Positions 24,163-33,009 of a stretch of DNA of 50,820 bases are shown one piece after another. Positions within the stretch are counted from its first letter, which is position 1, and each line of letters starts with the position of its first letter. The position numbers and the translations under genes were made by a program. Origin of the DNA: an uncultured Pelagibacteraceae bacterium (lineage in GTDB: Bacteria; Pseudomonadota; Alphaproteobacteria; Pelagibacterales; Pelagibacteraceae). A model generated the notes under the pieces. That model was not told the origin of the DNA. It ran no database searches and saw only the letters and a program-made list of their open reading frames with translations. The DNA is taken from contig CACIUJ010000004.1 in assembly GCA_902589795.1 (NCBI GenBank), forward strand, positions 1 through 50,820, read 5' to 3'.

Positions 24163-25884
24163 TTATGATTTTTTATAAAAATTTTCTAAAATATTTTTAT
24201 ACTTTTGAATAACTTTATTTCTCTTTACTTTCATTGTTGGTGTCAGCAAACCATTTTCAATTGAAAAATCTTCATCAATTAAGTAGAATTTTTTTACTTT
24301 TTCAACGATAGTTAAATTTTTATTTATTATATTTATTATATTTTCTATTTTTTCTCTGTTGCCTTTAAATTCTTTGCTGGGAACAACTAGTGCAACTAAA
24401 TAATTTTTTCCATCCCCATAAACCATGCATTGATCTATAGCTGAAGAATTTGATAAAATGTTTTCTATTTTTGCCGGCGAAATATTATCTCCACCAGCAC
24501 TAACTATTATATCTTTCTTTCTATCAGTAATTTTAAGATAACCATCATTAGGATCTAATTCGCCAATATCGCCTGTGTACAACCATCCATCTTTAATAAT
24601 TTTTTCTGTTTCCTCATCTTTATTCCAATAGCCCAACATAACATTTTCACCTTTAACTAATATTTCTCCGTCGTCAGCTATTTTTACTTGATTGCTTTTA
24701 AATGGAGGCCCCACAGTTTCAACTCTTATTTTATTAATTGGATTACAACTTACAACCGGTGAGGTCTCAGTTAAACCATACCCCTGCAAAGTTGGTAATC
24801 CTATTGCATTTAAAAATTCCCCTATTTCTTTATCAAGAGCCCCTCCTCCAGATACAAAAGCTTTTAATTTTCCACCAAACTGTTTTTTGACTTTTTTTCT
24901 AACTAAAATATTTAAAACATTATTTATTAATTTTTCTAAAAAATTCATTTTTTTATTAAGCAATTCTTTTTTCCCTAGGTTAATTGTAGCTTGAATTAAT
25001 TTAGCTTTTATTCCTGATGACTTTTTCATATTTAAATTTATTTTATTATAAAGATTTTGATAAAATCGAGGTACGGCAGTCATAATTGTCGGTTTAGCTT
25101 CTGCAATATTATCTAAAAGTTTTTCTATTTTTTCTGCATAAAATACTTTTGCACCAACTGCAATTTGGACAAATTGAACTGTATGTTCGTAGGAGTGAGA
25201 TAAAGGAAGCCAAGTTAAGAAAGTTGGTTTTGAATCAATTATAGGATTTAAAATTTCAAAAGCTCCTTCAAGATTATTTAATATACCCCCATGACTTAAT
25301 ATAACGCCTTTTGGATTTCCACCAGTGCCTGAAGTGTAAATTATACATGCCGGAGAATTTCTTTTTAAATTTGTATTTTTTATTTTATTATTTTCTAATA
25401 AATTTTCAGCAAGTATTGAACTAAGATCTAAGTACTTGCTTTGATAATTTACGCCTGGAATAATATCAAGCGTAATTACTTTTTTGATAAATTCTTTTTC
25501 TTTGATAATTTTTTCTAATTTTTTATGCATTGCATGATTTGAAACAATAACAACCGATGGTGTACAATCGTCAATTAAATATTCATAATCTGATGCTGTA
25601 TAAGTTGTATAAGCAGGCACAGTGATTCCTCCTGCTAACATGATTGATATGTCGGATATAAGCCACTCTGGACGATTTTCTGATACTAAAAGACATCTGT
25701 CTTTTTCTTTAATATTTTTTTTTAAAACGTCTGTTAGTTTATAAACACTGGAAACAGTTTCAGACCAAGTAAATTTTTTTCTATTAACAGTATTGAGCCA
25801 TTCTAAAAAAACACTTGCTTCTTTTTGTTTTCCAGCTTGGAAAAAAAACAAATCTGTTAAATTATTAAAATCTTTTAAATTCAT
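24163..25884 (-). CDS. Long-chain acyl-CoA synthetase (AMP-forming)
   Basis: A 573-residue ANL-family ligase of the long-chain fatty-acid type. Motifs are IIYTSGTGGNPKGVILSHGG (adenylate loop, with GG where TTG is more usual), FLTWLPLSHSYEHT, LQGYGLTETSPVVSCNP, GWLYTGDIGELD and ITDRKKDIIVSAGGDNISPA. The C-terminal lysine region is LTPTMKVKRNKVIQKYK. It activates fatty acids to acyl-CoA for degradation or lipid synthesis. It is a single-gene leftward unit downstream of tRNA-Leu on the same strand. Confidence 0.88.
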   Translation of the reverse strand: MNLKDFNNLTDLFFFQAGKQKEASVFLEWLNTVNRKKFTWSETVSSVYKLTDVLKKNIKEKDRCLLVSENRPEWLISDISIMLAGGITVPAYTTYTASDYEYLIDDCTPSVVIVSNHAMHKKLEKIIKEKEFIKKVITLDIIPGVNYQSKYLDLSSILAENLLENNKIKNTNLKRNSPACIIYTSGTGGNPKGVILSHGGILNNLEGAFEILNPIIDSKPTFLTWLPLSHSYEHTVQFVQIAVGAKVFYAEKIEKLLDNIAEAKPTIMTAVPRFYQNLYNKINLNMKKSSGIKAKLIQATINLGKKELLNKKMNFLEKLINNVLNILVRKKVKKQFGGKLKAFVSGGGALDKEIGEFLNAIGLPTLQGYGLTETSPVVSCNPINKIRVETVGPPFKSNQVKIADDGEILVKGENVMLGYWNKDEETEKIIKDGWLYTGDIGELDPNDGYLKITDRKKDIIVSAGGDNISPAKIENILSNSSAIDQCMVYGDGKNYLVALVVPSKEFKGNREKIENIINIINKNLTIVEKVKKFYLIDEDFSIENGLLTPTMKVKRNKVIQKYKNILENFYKKS

Positions 25885-25891
25885 ATAATTT

Positions 25892-25978
25892 TGGTGGGCA
25901 AAGAGAGACTCGAACTCTCACAGCATTGCTACCACAGGATTTTGAGTCCTGCGCGTCTACCAGTTCCGCCATTCGCCC
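25892..25978 (-). tRNA. tRNA-Leu (anticodon CAA)
   Basis: Leftward gene starting GGGCGAATGGCGGAACTGG, with a complete acceptor stem (GGGCGAA with TTTGCCC), a CTCAAAA anticodon loop flanked by CAGGA/TCCTG, a long variable arm typical of leucine tRNAs, a T-loop TTCGAGT and an encoded CCA. Length is 87 bases including CCA. It sits just upstream of the acyl-CoA ligase gene on the same strand. Confidence 0.95.
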
Positions 25979-26094
25979 TTTTTTAACTATTATTTTAATC
26001 ACATTATCAAATTACTAAAAATACAGTAGATATAATATACATTTCACCTAAGCTAGCAAAAAGATTTTATGGAGGTTATAAAGATTTAATTAAA

Positions 26095-26691
26095 ATGATT
26101 AAAAAGTTATATGATAAATGTATTAAATGGTCTGGGCATAGATATGCTAAGCCAGCTTTGGCTATTGAAGCATTTATTGAAAGTTCTTTTTTTCCAATAC
26201 CTCCCGACGTAATGATAATTCCAATGGTAATATCAAAGAAAAAAGAATTTATTAAAATAGCTTTAATAGCAACTATTTTTTCTGTGCTAGGTGGATTGTT
26301 TGGATACTACATTGGATATGCTTTAAATGAGGTAGCAATAAAAATTTTTGAACTTTATGGTTATGAGTATTCTGATTCTTTTAAAGAAAAATTTAAAACT
26401 ACTGGGGGATTTTTTGCTTGGTTAGGTATATTAGTCACAGCAGGTTTTACTCCCTTGCCATTTAAACTTTTAACCATTTCTAGCGGCATTATTCATTTTC
26501 ACTTATTACCTTTTATTTTGATATGTATTGCAACTAGAGGCTTGAGATTTTTTTTAGTTGCATATTTAACCTATAAATTTGGAGAAAAAATAGGTCCATT
26601 TTTAGATAAACGCGGAAAAAAATGGAGTATTATTATTGCATTGGCAATTATTTTAATTTTTGCAATAGCGTACTTTTTATTTTTAAGATGA
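26095..26691 (+). CDS. DedA/VTT-family membrane protein (YqaA type)
   Basis: A 198-residue membrane protein with FIESSFFPIPPDVMIIPMVI near the N-terminus, GGLFGYYIGYAL and GFTPLPFKLLTISSG, the usual YqaA-type DedA landmarks. Relatives act in lipid scrambling and membrane homeostasis; here the exact role is unknown. It overlaps the start of dsbB by 4 bases and so is coupled to it. Confidence 0.85.
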   Translation: MIKKLYDKCIKWSGHRYAKPALAIEAFIESSFFPIPPDVMIIPMVISKKKEFIKIALIATIFSVLGGLFGYYIGYALNEVAIKIFELYGYEYSDSFKEKFKTTGGFFAWLGILVTAGFTPLPFKLLTISSGIIHFHLLPFILICIATRGLRFFLVAYLTYKFGEKIGPFLDKRGKKWSIIIALAIILIFAIAYFLFLR

Positions 26692-27179
26692 AAATGATTC
26701 AGAAGATAAATAATAAAATTTTATTTAGTGTATTTGTTTTTATTCTTGTAGTCACCATTTCTGCTTTTATAATTGAATACCAATTTAATTACCAGCCTTG
26801 TAAATTATGCATTTATGAACGCATACCATATCTTCTTTCTATTACATTGATAATAAATATGTTTTTTATTAATAAGTATCAAAAAATTACATTATTAATA
26901 TTATCTTTAATTTTTTTTATCAGTTCAATTCTGGCTTTTTATCATTTTGGAATAGAGCAAGGTTTTTTTAAAGAGTCATCGGTTTGCACAACCAAAGATT
27001 TATCTCCATCACTTACAAAAGAAGAAATTCTAGAACAGCTAAATAAAAATATCATAAGTTGTAAAGATGTTAGTTTTGCCATATTTGGCTTGTCTCTTGC
27101 TACAATTAATACTCTTTTTTCAATTTGTTTAAGTGTTATATTTGCAAGATTGTTTCTGAATTATGGAAAAAACCAATAA
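26688..27179 (+). CDS. dsbB: Disulphide bond formation protein DsbB
   Basis: A 163-residue four-helix membrane protein that passes electrons from the periplasmic DsbA to quinone. The first Cys pair is in YQPCKLCIYERIPYLL and the second pair is in SVCTTKD and IISCKDV of the second periplasmic loop. The ATG at 26688 overlaps the DedA stop. A longer frame reaching back to 26622 would extend into the DedA gene and add a residue set without family support, so it was not used. It overlaps coq7 by 17 bases. Confidence 0.88.
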   Translation: MKMIQKINNKILFSVFVFILVVTISAFIIEYQFNYQPCKLCIYERIPYLLSITLIINMFFINKYQKITLLILSLIFFISSILAFYHFGIEQGFFKESSVCTTKDLSPSLTKEEILEQLNKNIISCKDVSFAIFGLSLATINTLFSICLSVIFARLFLNYGKNQ

Positions 27180-27696
27180 AAAAATACTGGAAGAGATTAT
27201 ACGAGTTGATCATGCTGGTGAACGGGGTGCGATTAAAATTTATGAAGGACAATTGCTAGCTTTGAAAACTGTAAAACAAGATGAATCCTTAAAAGAAAAA
27301 ATAGAGTTAATGAAAGAACATGAGCTAGAACATTTAGAATATTTTGAAAAAGAAATTCAAAAAAGAAATGTAAAGCCTACCCGTTTTCTTCCATTGTGGG
27401 ATTTGATGGGCGTTGCATTGGGCTTTGGTACTGTATTGATGGGAAAAAAAGCAGCTATGCTTTGCACGGCTTCTGTTGAAGAGGTGATTGAAGATCATTA
27501 TGAAAATCAAATCAAAAAATTGGGAAATGATGAAATAAATTTAAAGTCAAAAATAGAAAAATTTAAAAATGATGAAATTCAACATAAAAATATTGCATAT
27601 GAGTCTGGAGCAACAAACAAAGGATTTTATGGTGCAATGGACAAAATAATAAAAACTGGGTCTAGAATAGCCATAACTATTTCAGAAAAAATTTAA
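27163..27696 (+). CDS. coq7: Demethoxyubiquinone hydroxylase Coq7
   Basis: A 177-residue di-iron hydroxylase of ubiquinone biosynthesis, acting at the membrane. The iron ligands are visible as VDHAGERGA, EHELEHLEYFEKE (E-x2-H), TASVEEVIEDHYE (E-x-x-x-x-x-H) and KNDEIQHKNIA (E-x2-H). The length and the RFLPLWDLMGVALGFGTVLM membrane-associated segment match the family. It follows dsbB with overlap, an apt pairing because DsbB uses quinone, though co-location may be chance. It converges on the HNH gene 7 bases away. Confidence 0.93.
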   Translation: MEKTNKKILEEIIRVDHAGERGAIKIYEGQLLALKTVKQDESLKEKIELMKEHELEHLEYFEKEIQKRNVKPTRFLPLWDLMGVALGFGTVLMGKKAAMLCTASVEEVIEDHYENQIKKLGNDEINLKSKIEKFKNDEIQHKNIAYESGATNKGFYGAMDKIIKTGSRIAITISEKI

Positions 27697-27702
27697 TTTA
27701 TT

Positions 27703-28272
27703 TTAAGGTAAAAGTTCAACATCCCAGTATAAATAATCCATCCAACTTTCATGAAGAAAATTTGGTGGAAAATTTCTGCCATTTTGGTGTAAGTCGTCCA
27801 TTGTAGGTCTGAATGGTTTTTTAAATAATTTCATACCAGATTGAGAATATAGTCTACCACCTTTTTTAACATTACAAGAAGAGCAGGCTGTAACAACATT
27901 TTCCCAATCAGTAACTCCTCCTTTGGATTTGGCTAATAAATGATCAAACGTTAAATCTTTTTTATCTCCACAATATTGGCAGGTAAACTTGTCTCTTAAA
28001 AACACATTAAATCTCGTAAAACTTGGATGTTCAGATGGTTTTATAAAATTTTTTAAAGCTATAACGCTTGGTAAATTCATTTCGAACGAAGGGCTTCTAA
28101 TTTTTCTTTTGTAATTTGATACAATGCTAACTCTATCTAAAAAAACTGACTTAACAGCATCCTGCCAACACCAAAGAGAAAGTGGATAATAGCTTAAAGG
28201 TCGAAAGTCAGCATTTAAAACTAGCGCAGGGCATTTTTCTAATGGTACCTTTTCATTTGCAGATATAATCAT
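27703..28272 (-). CDS. HNH endonuclease domain protein
   Basis: A 189-residue protein of the type widespread in Alphaproteobacteria. The HNH core is TCQYCGDKKDLTFDHLLAKS followed by GGVTDWENVVTACSSCNVKKGGR, with two Cys pairs for zinc and the catalytic His. The N-terminal part has LNADFRPLSYYPLSLWCWQDAV, common to this subfamily. Its role is unknown; it is not near any phage or restriction gene here. Confidence 0.88.
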   Translation of the reverse strand: MIISANEKVPLEKCPALVLNADFRPLSYYPLSLWCWQDAVKSVFLDRVSIVSNYKRKIRSPSFEMNLPSVIALKNFIKPSEHPSFTRFNVFLRDKFTCQYCGDKKDLTFDHLLAKSKGGVTDWENVVTACSSCNVKKGGRLYSQSGMKLFKKPFRPTMDDLHQNGRNFPPNFLHESWMDYLYWDVELLP

Positions 28273-28336
28273 ACCAATAAGTTAGCGGATTAATATAAAT
28301 TTTTCAAGAAATAGTTTTGTTAAAAAATTGTTTCAA

Positions 28337-28993
28337 TTATAAAAGATTTTTTTTCAAAAAATCTAAGCCTAAGCTTGTTCCTTCCACAGGTATTTTATGC
28401 TCACAGTTATTAAAAAGTTTTGTTTTTATTTTAATTCCGTGAGTACTAAAATATTCCTTAGCTTCCAACATATACATGGGAGATACTATTTCATCATTAG
28501 CGCCATGCATTAAAAAAATTTTTGGTTTGGATATAATACTACTTGATAAATGTTTTTTATTTATTACTTTACCCGAATAACCAATTACACAATTTATTTT
28601 TTCTCTTTTTTTTAAAGCTACTTGAAGACTCATCATGCAACCCTGACTAAAACCAACTAATGCTAAATTTGAAAATTCTAATTGAAAATCTTCTATAACC
28701 TGGTCTAAATACTTACTTAATTTTTCTTCAGCTAATAAAGATTTTTCTAAGATTACATTTTCTTTTTCAGAACTTAAATCAAACCATTGATAGCCTTGAG
28801 GATTTACTGAACAAATTTCTGGAGCATTTGGACATAAAAAAATTGCGTTCGGTAAAAATCTCGTCCAATTAATTGCGAGAAGGCTTATGTCTTTACCATC
28901 TCCTCCGTAACCGTGACACAATACTATAATTTGTTGTGCCTTATTATTTGATGTCGGTGAAATTATAGTTGTATCCAAAATATATTTAGTCAT
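28337..28993 (-). CDS. Phospholipase/carboxylesterase-type alpha/beta hydrolase
   Basis: A 218-residue alpha/beta hydrolase with HGYGGDGKDIS near the oxyanion region, the nucleophile in LVGFSQGCMMSLQVAL, the acid in LMHGANDEIVSP and the His in NNCEHKIPVEG. This is the carboxylesterase 2 type acting on small acyl esters. It overlaps the 3' end of the thioredoxin-like gene by 8 bases, so both form one leftward unit. Confidence 0.88.
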   Translation of the reverse strand: MTKYILDTTIISPTSNNKAQQIIVLCHGYGGDGKDISLLAINWTRFLPNAIFLCPNAPEICSVNPQGYQWFDLSSEKENVILEKSLLAEEKLSKYLDQVIEDFQLEFSNLALVGFSQGCMMSLQVALKKREKINCVIGYSGKVINKKHLSSSIISKPKIFLMHGANDEIVSPMYMLEAKEYFSTHGIKIKTKLFNNCEHKIPVEGTSLGLDFLKKNLL

Positions 28994-29525
28994 ATTTTAA
29001 TAACCATTTTAAAAATTTTTCATTTTGAAAATCAACTTCTCCAATTATTCTACCAAATTCTTTTCCATCTTTATCAATTAAAATTGTTGTTGGCACTCCT
29101 CTCAGTTTAAATTCTTTTACAAAATTTAAGTTTTTATCAAAATAAATTTCTAAATTTTTAATATTTAATTCTGAAAAAAATTTTTTAGTTTTTTGGATAT
29201 TTGGTTTTTCCATATTCACTGCAAAAATCTTTAGATTTTGAAATTTTTCATCTTGGGAAAGTATATCCAAAGAAGGCATTTCCTTTTTGCAAGGAGCACA
29301 CCAAGTAGCCCAAAAATTGATCACAACAAGTTTACCCGTGTAATTTTTTAAAGTAATTTCATTTCCTAAAAAATCCTCAAATAAAAGTGGTGAAATAGCC
29401 TTTGGTACTTCATTTATAACTAAATTATTGAGTGGTATATCTTCATTTGTTTGTGCTATTGATGAAAAAATATTAAAACAAAATAAAAAAATTAATAATC
29501 TTGAGTTTTTTTGATTTGTGAACAT
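28986..29525 (-). CDS. TlpA/ResA-like thiol-disulphide protein
   Basis: A 179-residue exported thioredoxin-fold protein. The hydrophobic N-terminus (LLIFLFCFNIFSSIAQ) is a signal peptide or anchor; the active site is INFWATWCAPCKKEMPSL (CxxC), and the cis-Pro is in FKLRGVPTTILIDKDG. Such proteins reduce periplasmic disulphides, for example during cytochrome c maturation. It is divergent from argH with a 20-base gap. Confidence 0.9.
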   Translation of the reverse strand: MFTNQKNSRLLIFLFCFNIFSSIAQTNEDIPLNNLVINEVPKAISPLLFEDFLGNEITLKNYTGKLVVINFWATWCAPCKKEMPSLDILSQDEKFQNLKIFAVNMEKPNIQKTKKFFSELNIKNLEIYFDKNLNFVKEFKLRGVPTTILIDKDGKEFGRIIGEVDFQNEKFLKWLLKYD

Positions 29526-29545
29526 TGAATATGAGAACTTAACAT

Positions 29546-30934
29546 ATGAAAAACAAAAATAAAGCTATTTGGGGTACAAGATTTAATAAAGCTACTTCAA
29601 AAATTTTTGAAAACATTGGCTCATCAATAGATATTGATAAAAGATTATTCGAGGAAGATATTTTTGGCTCCATTATACATACACAAATGTTAATGAAACA
29701 AAAAATAATTAGCAGAAAAAAAGGAATTAAAATAATAAAAGGACTAAAAAGAATTAGAAAGCAAATAAGAGAAAATAAGTTTGTCTTTAAAAAAAAATAT
29801 GAAGATATTCATCTAAATATCGAAAAAAAACTTTTTGAAATTATTGGTAATGATGCTGGCTATTTACATATAGCTAGATCAAGAAATGATCAAGTAATTA
29901 CAGACTTTAAATTATGGATAAAAAAAGCTAGCGTTATAATTAATAAAAATTTAAATGATTTAATAAAAAGTTTTTTAAAAAAGGCTGAAAATAATGTTCA
30001 AACTATTATGCCTGGCTTTACTCATTTAAAAAATGCCCAGGCAATTTCTTTTGCTCATTATTTATTAGCTTACGTAGAAATGTTTAAAAGAGATAAAAAA
30101 AGATTTACAAATAATATTAGATATATAGATGAGTGTCCTCTTGGAACGGGTGCGCTTGCTGGAACTTCATATAAAATTGACAGAAATTACACATCTAAAA
30201 AATTAGGATTTAAAAAACCAACTAATAACTCGATTGATTCAGTGGCGGATAGAGATTTTGCTTTAGATTTTTTATCTTCAGCTTCAATATGTGCAATTCA
30301 TATCTCAAGATTTGCTGAAGAATTAATTATCTGGAACTCAGATATATTTAAAATAATTAAACTTGATGACAAAATGTTAACAGGCTCTTCTATCATGCCC
30401 CAGAAAAAAAATCCTGATCCTGCAGAATTAATTAGGGGCAGAGCTGGGAAAAATTTTGGGTCACTACAAGCAATGTTAACTACTATGAAAGGTTTGCCTT
30501 TATCTTACTACAAAGATATGCAAGAAGATAAGGCGTTGGTTTTTAATAGTTATGATACAATTTTAGAATCAATAATTATCACTAAGGAACTAATTAAAAA
30601 TCTAAAACCAAATAAGGAAAGAATGTTTGCATTAGCCAGTGAAGGATATACGACTGCCACAGATTTTGCTGATTATCTTGTTCAAAATAACAATTTATCA
30701 TTTAGAGATGCATATAAAATTGCAGCTAATTTAGTGAATTATGCAGAGAGAAAAAAAGTAAGATTAGACCAACTAAACTTTTATGAAGTAAAAAAAATAA
30801 AAAATGATTTAAATAAAGACGTAATGAAAGTATTTCACGTTAAATATTCTGTAAATTCAAAAAAATCTTATGGAGGAACTTCTACTAAAAATATAAGGAA
30901 AATGATATTAAAACTGAAAAGAGAATTTAAATGA
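29546..30934 (+). CDS. argH: Argininosuccinate lyase
   Basis: The last step of arginine synthesis, splitting argininosuccinate to arginine and fumarate. The 462-residue protein begins with AIWGTRFNK, has HIARSRNDQV in the middle and the fumarase/lyase signature GSSIMPQKKNPDPAELIRGR with the catalytic Ser. It starts the argH-lptM-lysA-plsC unit; its TGA overlaps the lptM ATG. Confidence 0.96.
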   Translation: MKNKNKAIWGTRFNKATSKIFENIGSSIDIDKRLFEEDIFGSIIHTQMLMKQKIISRKKGIKIIKGLKRIRKQIRENKFVFKKKYEDIHLNIEKKLFEIIGNDAGYLHIARSRNDQVITDFKLWIKKASVIINKNLNDLIKSFLKKAENNVQTIMPGFTHLKNAQAISFAHYLLAYVEMFKRDKKRFTNNIRYIDECPLGTGALAGTSYKIDRNYTSKKLGFKKPTNNSIDSVADRDFALDFLSSASICAIHISRFAEELIIWNSDIFKIIKLDDKMLTGSSIMPQKKNPDPAELIRGRAGKNFGSLQAMLTTMKGLPLSYYKDMQEDKALVFNSYDTILESIIITKELIKNLKPNKERMFALASEGYTTATDFADYLVQNNNLSFRDAYKIAANLVNYAERKKVRLDQLNFYEVKKIKNDLNKDVMKVFHVKYSVNSKKSYGGTSTKNIRKMILKLKREFK

Positions 30935-31050
30935 TGAAAAAAAATATAATAATAATAATTATTAGTTTATTTTGTGTTTCCTGTGGCGTCAAAGATAAAC
31001 CAGAATATAAAACTCAAATAAATTATAATAAAAATATATATAAAATTTAA
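30931..31050 (+). CDS. lptM: Small LptM-like lipoprotein, 39 residues
   Basis: Open frame ATG 30931 to TAA 31048-31050 giving MMKKNIIIIIISLFCVSCGV followed by KDKPEYKTQINYNK. The FCVSCG lipobox places the lipidated Cys at residue 18, leaving a mature peptide of about 22 residues. Position between argH and lysA and the small size match LptM (YifL), which helps maturation of the LPS translocon LptDE in Enterobacteria. The overlap with argH (ATGA) and 3-base gap to lysA support it. The name rests on position and lipobox, not on strong sequence identity. Confidence 0.75.
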   Translation: MMKKNIIIIIISLFCVSCGVKDKPEYKTQINYNKNIYKI

Positions 31051-31053
31051 ATC

Positions 31054-32283
31054 ATGAACTATATTAAAATTAGGCAAAACAATCTTTGCATAGAAAACAT
31101 ATCTACTTTGAAGCTTGCAAAAAAATATAAAACCCCTTTTTATTGCTATTCAGTTTCACAATTAAAAAATAACTATTATGCCCTTGCACAGGCATTCCAA
31201 TCGATTAAGCCAATTATATGTTTTTCAGTAAAATCAAACTCAAACCTTGCTCTCTTAAAAGAGTTAAAAAAAATTGGATCAGGAGCAGATGTTGTATCAA
31301 TTGGTGAACTGCTTAAAGCTTTAAAGGCTGGAATAAAACCAAAAAAAATAGTTTTTTCAGGAATTGGAAAAACTGAAGAAGAATTAAGATTAGCAATAAA
31401 AAAACAGATTCTTTTAATTAACATTGAATCTGAAAATGAGTTAAATTTAATTAATAAAATATCAAAAAAATTTTATAAAAAAATTCCTATAGGAATAAGA
31501 TTAAATCCTAATGTTACAGGAAAAACTCATCGTAAAATATCCACGGGTGGCAAAGATGAAAAATTTGGTTTATCTTACAATGATTTTGTAAACCTATGTA
31601 AAAAAATAAAAAAAATGCGAAACTTAAGTTTAGAAGGGGTAAGTGTTCACATAGGCAGCCAAATAACGAGCATAGAACCATTTAAAAAGGTTTTATCTGT
31701 TTTAAATAAAATAATTAACAAAACAAAAGTAAACTTTAAATTTATTGATTTGGGTGGAGGTATGGGTATTTCATATTCTCCAAATGAAAAACAAATTAAT
31801 TTGAAAGTTTATGCAAAACTAGTAAATAAATTTTTAAAAGATAAAAAATCAAAAGTCATCTTTGAACCAGGAAGATTTATTATTGGAAATGCTGCTATAT
31901 TAATTTCTAGAATTATTTATATAAAAAAAAATAATAATAAAAAATATATTATACTTGATGCAGGTATGAATAATTTAATGAGACCAGCATTGTATAATGC
32001 TCATCACGAAATTATTCCATTAAAAATAAAAAATAAAAAGTTAAAAGGAAATTTTGAATTTGTTGGTCCTGTTTGTGAAAGTTCTGACAAATTTTCTAAA
32101 ATACAAAAATTTTCACAAGTAGTAGAAGGAGATTTTGTGGCTTTGGCTAATGTTGGAGCTTATGGAATGTCCTTATCATCAAATTATAACAGTAGACCAA
32201 TCATTGCGGAAATTATGGTACATGGATCTAAGCATAAAATAATTAGAAAAAGACAAAGTTTAGAAAATTTAGTTAATAATTAA
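31054..32283 (+). CDS. lysA: Diaminopimelate decarboxylase
   Basis: PLP enzyme that makes lysine from meso-diaminopimelate. The 409-residue protein has the PLP lysine in CFSVKSNSNLALL, then GADVVSIGELLKAL, GVSVHIGSQ, DLGGGMGISY, FEPGRFIIGNA and the catalytic Cys in GPVCESSDKF. It follows the small lipoprotein by 3 bases, the common argH-lptM-lysA order. Confidence 0.96.
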   Translation: MNYIKIRQNNLCIENISTLKLAKKYKTPFYCYSVSQLKNNYYALAQAFQSIKPIICFSVKSNSNLALLKELKKIGSGADVVSIGELLKALKAGIKPKKIVFSGIGKTEEELRLAIKKQILLINIESENELNLINKISKKFYKKIPIGIRLNPNVTGKTHRKISTGGKDEKFGLSYNDFVNLCKKIKKMRNLSLEGVSVHIGSQITSIEPFKKVLSVLNKIINKTKVNFKFIDLGGGMGISYSPNEKQINLKVYAKLVNKFLKDKKSKVIFEPGRFIIGNAAILISRIIYIKKNNNKKYIILDAGMNNLMRPALYNAHHEIIPLKIKNKKLKGNFEFVGPVCESSDKFSKIQKFSQVVEGDFVALANVGAYGMSLSSNYNSRPIIAEIMVHGSKHKIIRKRQSLENLVNN

Positions 32284-32300
32284 TTTAAAATTTTATTTAA

Positions 32301-33008
32301 ATGTTTTTTTTAAGATCATTGTTATTTAATCTTTTCTTATATACGGGAATTATTGTAGTTTTTGTAATTGCAATACCGGCGCTATTTTTGCCTACAAAAA
32401 TTACATTATTGTTTGGAAAGTTTTTAGGGCATTATGTAATTTTTATTGTAAGAATATTTTTAAACACAAAAGTGGAGTTTAAGGGAGTTGAAAATATACC
32501 CAAAAATGAAAAATATTTTGTGGCCTGCGCTCATCAGTCAATGTTTGAAACTTTTGCCTTACAAAGTGTATTGGATTATCCTGTTTTTATTTTAAAAAAA
32601 GAACTTTTAAAAATTCCTTTATTTGGACAGTATTTAAAAAAAATTAAATCAATTGAAATAACTAGAGATACAACAACAAAAGAAAATCTTAATTTTTTTG
32701 ATAAAGTCGCTAAGATTGTCAGTGAGGAAAATAGACCTCTTTTAATTTTTCCTCAAGGAACAAGAGTGAAATTTAATGAGAAAGTACCTTTTAAAAAAGG
32801 GGTGGGTAGAATATATGAAACTTTAAATATTTCTTGTCTTCCTGTGGCCTTAAATTCGGGTAAAGTTTGGCCGAAAGAAGGAATAATTAAACACCCTGGA
32901 AATATAACTGTATCCTTTCTAAAACCAATAAAAGCAGGTCAAAATCGCGATGAATTTATTAAAAATTTAGAGATCAAAATATATGATGAAATTAAAAATA
33001 TTTCTTAG
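32301..33008 (+). CDS. plsC: 1-acyl-sn-glycerol-3-phosphate acyltransferase
   Basis: A 235-residue membrane-associated acyltransferase forming phosphatidic acid from lysophosphatidic acid. Motif I is AHQSMFETFAL, with Glu in place of Asp of the HX4D box, a variant common in Alphaproteobacteria. Motif III is LLIFPQGTRVKF and motif IV is CLPVALNSG. An N-terminal hydrophobic segment anchors it. It ends 2 bases before the convergent tyrA stop. Confidence 0.88.
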   Translation: MFFLRSLLFNLFLYTGIIVVFVIAIPALFLPTKITLLFGKFLGHYVIFIVRIFLNTKVEFKGVENIPKNEKYFVACAHQSMFETFALQSVLDYPVFILKKELLKIPLFGQYLKKIKSIEITRDTTTKENLNFFDKVAKIVSEENRPLLIFPQGTRVKFNEKVPFKKGVGRIYETLNISCLPVALNSGKVWPKEGIIKHPGNITVSFLKPIKAGQNRDEFIKNLEIKIYDEIKNIS

Positions 33009-33009
33009 T

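Noticed and set aside
26622-26687. Longer DsbB starting at 26622
   Set aside because: The extra residues lie within the DedA gene, and ATG 26688 overlaps the DedA stop in the ATGA manner used elsewhere here.
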